Source of the DNA: Gracilariopsis chorda
Lineage: Eukaryota > Rhodophyta > Florideophyceae > Gracilariales > Gracilariaceae
NCBI GenBank assembly: GCA_003194525.1
Contig: NBIV01000051.1
Location: 186,001 to 250,000 of the forward strand
DNA length: 64,000 nucleotides
Direction: 5' to 3'
In this document: in pieces, positions 62,179 to 64,000 of the stretch
Numbering within the stretch: the first letter of the stretch is position 1
Layout of the letters: each line of letters begins with the position of its first letter
Position numbers and translations under genes: made by a program
The notes under the pieces: generated by a model
Told to the model about the DNA's origin: nothing
The model's input: only the letters and a program-made list of their open reading frames with translations
Database searches by the model: none

Positions 62179-63704
62179 TCATGAGGCGACGGGAGGGTCC
62201 GAGATGTTCATTAACCACCTTAACGAAAAGTAATCCGTACATAACGTACAATGGAATCCTACGGGATAGGCGCGGAGAGTCGACACAGCCCGCATGACGG
62301 CCAGGCATTCCTTTTTCGATACGGGGTTATTCCGTTCATGAAAGTTGAGAGAACGGGACCAAAAACCAATTGGCTTCCGCTCACCCTCCAGGGTCATCTG
62401 GAAAAGTGCGAAACTGACTTGATAGTCGCTCGAATTCGTTTCCAAGGGGTAAAGAAGGTTCAGCTTGGGTACCAACAGCATACAGGCTGTAGTCTCCGCT
62501 TCGTTCAAGTAGTTGAAATCTTCCGATTGTTTGGTGGTTAGCTGCTCCAATTTTGGCGGTTATCCCTTCCGTAGGAGCGCGTTCACCAGAGCTGCAGTAT
62601 CGGCGAAGTCCGTTATAAACCGTCGGTAGACGTTGACCAACCCTAAAAGGAGCGTAGCTGCATCTGGGTCTGCGTATCCCGCGCCTCCATGAGGGATTTG
62701 ACTCGAGCCTTCTCGATAGGTAACTGCCCGGGGCGGATGATGTGCCCGAGATATTTAACTGTGTCCGTGAACTACTCACATTCCTCAGCTGAAGTGTAAC
62801 TCCTGCGTCATGCAGCACGGTCATCAAATCGCTGACGTGCGTACGATGGTCGTCCAAGTTATTGGAGAATACAATGATGTTCTCGAGGGAGACCAAGCAA
62901 GTCTTCCATTGAATGGGGAACATTAGAATATCTGGAGCCCTTTGAAAGGTAGTCGGAGCATTTGTTAAGCCGAACAGCATCCGCGTGAAGCAGTACTACC
63001 CGAATAACCGGCAAAAGCAGTCTTATCTCAGTCCTTTTCCATAACAGAGACCTGCCGATATCCCCAATTGGCATCTAAAGCCGTGAAACCGGTAGAAAGG
63101 CCCAAGGAGTCGATGCACCTACCCATATGCAGTATGTGGTATGTATCCCGTATTTTTACGGCGTTGAGGCGACGATAGTCCACTCAAACTCACCAGGTGC
63201 CGTCAGACGTCCATGCCAGTACTACTTGGGATGATCAAGGGGACTGTACGGGTTCAATTAATCCGGAACGCAGCATCTCATCGACCTGGAACTGTTCATC
63301 TTATCGAGCTTTCCGACCTGCCCGATACGGGGGTTGGGCAATAGGCCGAGTGTTCGATATTAAATCTATCTGATGCTCGGTGCGTCTATCGTTCCGGGAG
63401 AGCCATCTCACATTCTGGAAAAATCCCATAACAGGTCACGGAGGCGCCCACGGTGCGAGTCCGGTACATGACTGAGGTCCAACTCTTCCAGGGCCTTCAC
63501 CGGGTCAATGTTGTTGTATCTTTTCAAGCCGTGCTCGCCTGTATCAGGTGCTGGGTCCTGGTTATGCGGTGGCATATCCATTCTGACGGTGGTACCGTCT
63601 GCCTCCTCAGTGACTTTTACGTCCTCTTTAGAGGTTATCATACCGAGGATATCGACAGCCTTCATCGTCGTCCGCACCATCACGAGCGGATGGGGAGTAA
63701 CCAA
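62179..63704 (-). pseudogene. Reverse transcriptase and RNase H of the second Ty3 element
   Basis: Fragments in order: ELDLSHVPDSHRGRLRDLLW (lead-in, 63704-63408), MLFGLTNAPTTFQRAPDIL, then LVSLENIIVFSNN where active enzymes have YLDD or YVDD, and RNase H pieces (RKPIGFWSRSLNFHERNNPV, SKKECLAVM, LRWLMN). Loss of both catalytic Asp residues and multiple frame changes mean it is dead. It keeps the Ser codon in GFWSRSLN where the complete element has TGA. Confidence 0.8.
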
Positions 63705-64000
63705 TCGAATTACTTAGTTCTTCACCAGATACTGGGTACTAGTACCAAAGGTGGGAACCAGAACCCGAAACGGGGCATCTGGTGACACTTGGACCACTCG
63801 ATTTGCAATGGTGAGCTGATTCTTCTCTTATAACGAAGGCAATGGTTGAGTAACCCGTATGCCTTGTTGGCGGGACGTGATCTGCACCATTACCTTGGAA
63901 TCTAGAGGTATGGAAACCGGTGCCACTACGTGGAGCTTAGTAGACCCACGAAACGCTGGTGGCAGTTTCTGTGCTGCAGGGAGTGACACTTGCTTCTTCG

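Larger units (their letters stand above)
60840..64000 (-). mobile_element. Second Ty3/gypsy element, degenerate, cut by the right edge
   Basis: Minus-strand pol in the same order as the complete element (linker, RT, RNase H, integrase) with clearly related protein sequence. The 3' part past integrase is lost or unrecognised. The sequence at the right edge (STKLHVVAPVSIP...) matches the protease-RT linker of the complete copy (STKLRVAKSIAIQ...). No LTR is visible inside the window. Numerous frame breaks make it older than the 20477-32102 element. Confidence 0.85.

Noticed and set aside
1-64000. CRISPR array, rRNA or bacterial operon structure
   Set aside because: No regularly spaced identical repeats, no rRNA core sequences and a eukaryotic gene set; direct repeats present are LTRs, hairpin repeats or microsatellites.

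Overview
The window reads as nuclear DNA of an intron-poor eukaryote, most likely a red alga of the florideophyte type. I infer this from long genes with few or no introns, a SufE-type (probably plastid) sulfur-transfer domain, and a compact gene island next to a dense, nested repeat island. The species cannot be fixed from sequence alone.

Gene island (1-15.5 kb): a GT14 (core-2/I-branching type) glycosyltransferase on the minus strand that runs off the left edge; a trypsin-like serine protease with a C-terminal membrane segment (minus); a GNAT acetyltransferase of the arylalkylamine N-acetyltransferase type (minus), with a small fossil of a second copy beside it; an unidentified 272-aa ORF (minus); a SufE-MnmA fusion predicted to transfer sulfur and thiolate tRNA (plus); and CPSF160/CFT1, the large mRNA 3'-end processing subunit (plus), with unusual acidic inserts and one frame break near its C-terminal domain.

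Repeat island (15.9-64 kb): layered mobile elements. A complete Ty3/gypsy LTR retrotransposon (20477-32102, minus orientation) has a 5-bp target-site duplication (ACTAC), TG..CA LTRs, a candidate primer-binding site, a polypurine tract, gag with a zinc knuckle, protease, RT, RNase H, integrase, a separate downstream chromodomain ORF, and an antisense ORF next to the 3' LTR. It sits inside the DDE transposase gene of an older Harbinger-like DNA transposon. The same gene was also split by a pogo-like transposon (32317-34572). Reading the DDE frame across 20476|32103 and past 34572 recovers consecutive family motifs. Another pogo-like fossil (16490-19620) carries the same terminal inverted repeats and an LTR-like insert.

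Further right are: a decayed gene combining a beta-class DNA methyltransferase (DPPY motif) with a SET domain (39.4-42.5 kb); an unrecognised convergent pair of largely intact ORFs on a strongly G-rich strand (43.0-46.5 kb); a second Harbinger-like fossil with its convergent coiled-coil partner (46.9-48.2 kb); a hAT fossil (50.3-52.5 kb); the RNase H end of a non-LTR retrotransposon (54.6-55.3 kb); a formin FH2 pseudogene (55.4-56.5 kb); a Helitron Rep/helicase fossil (58.2-60.4 kb); and a degenerate second Ty3/gypsy element (from about 60.8 kb) that leaves the window on the right. No CRISPR, rRNA or convincing tRNA gene was seen.
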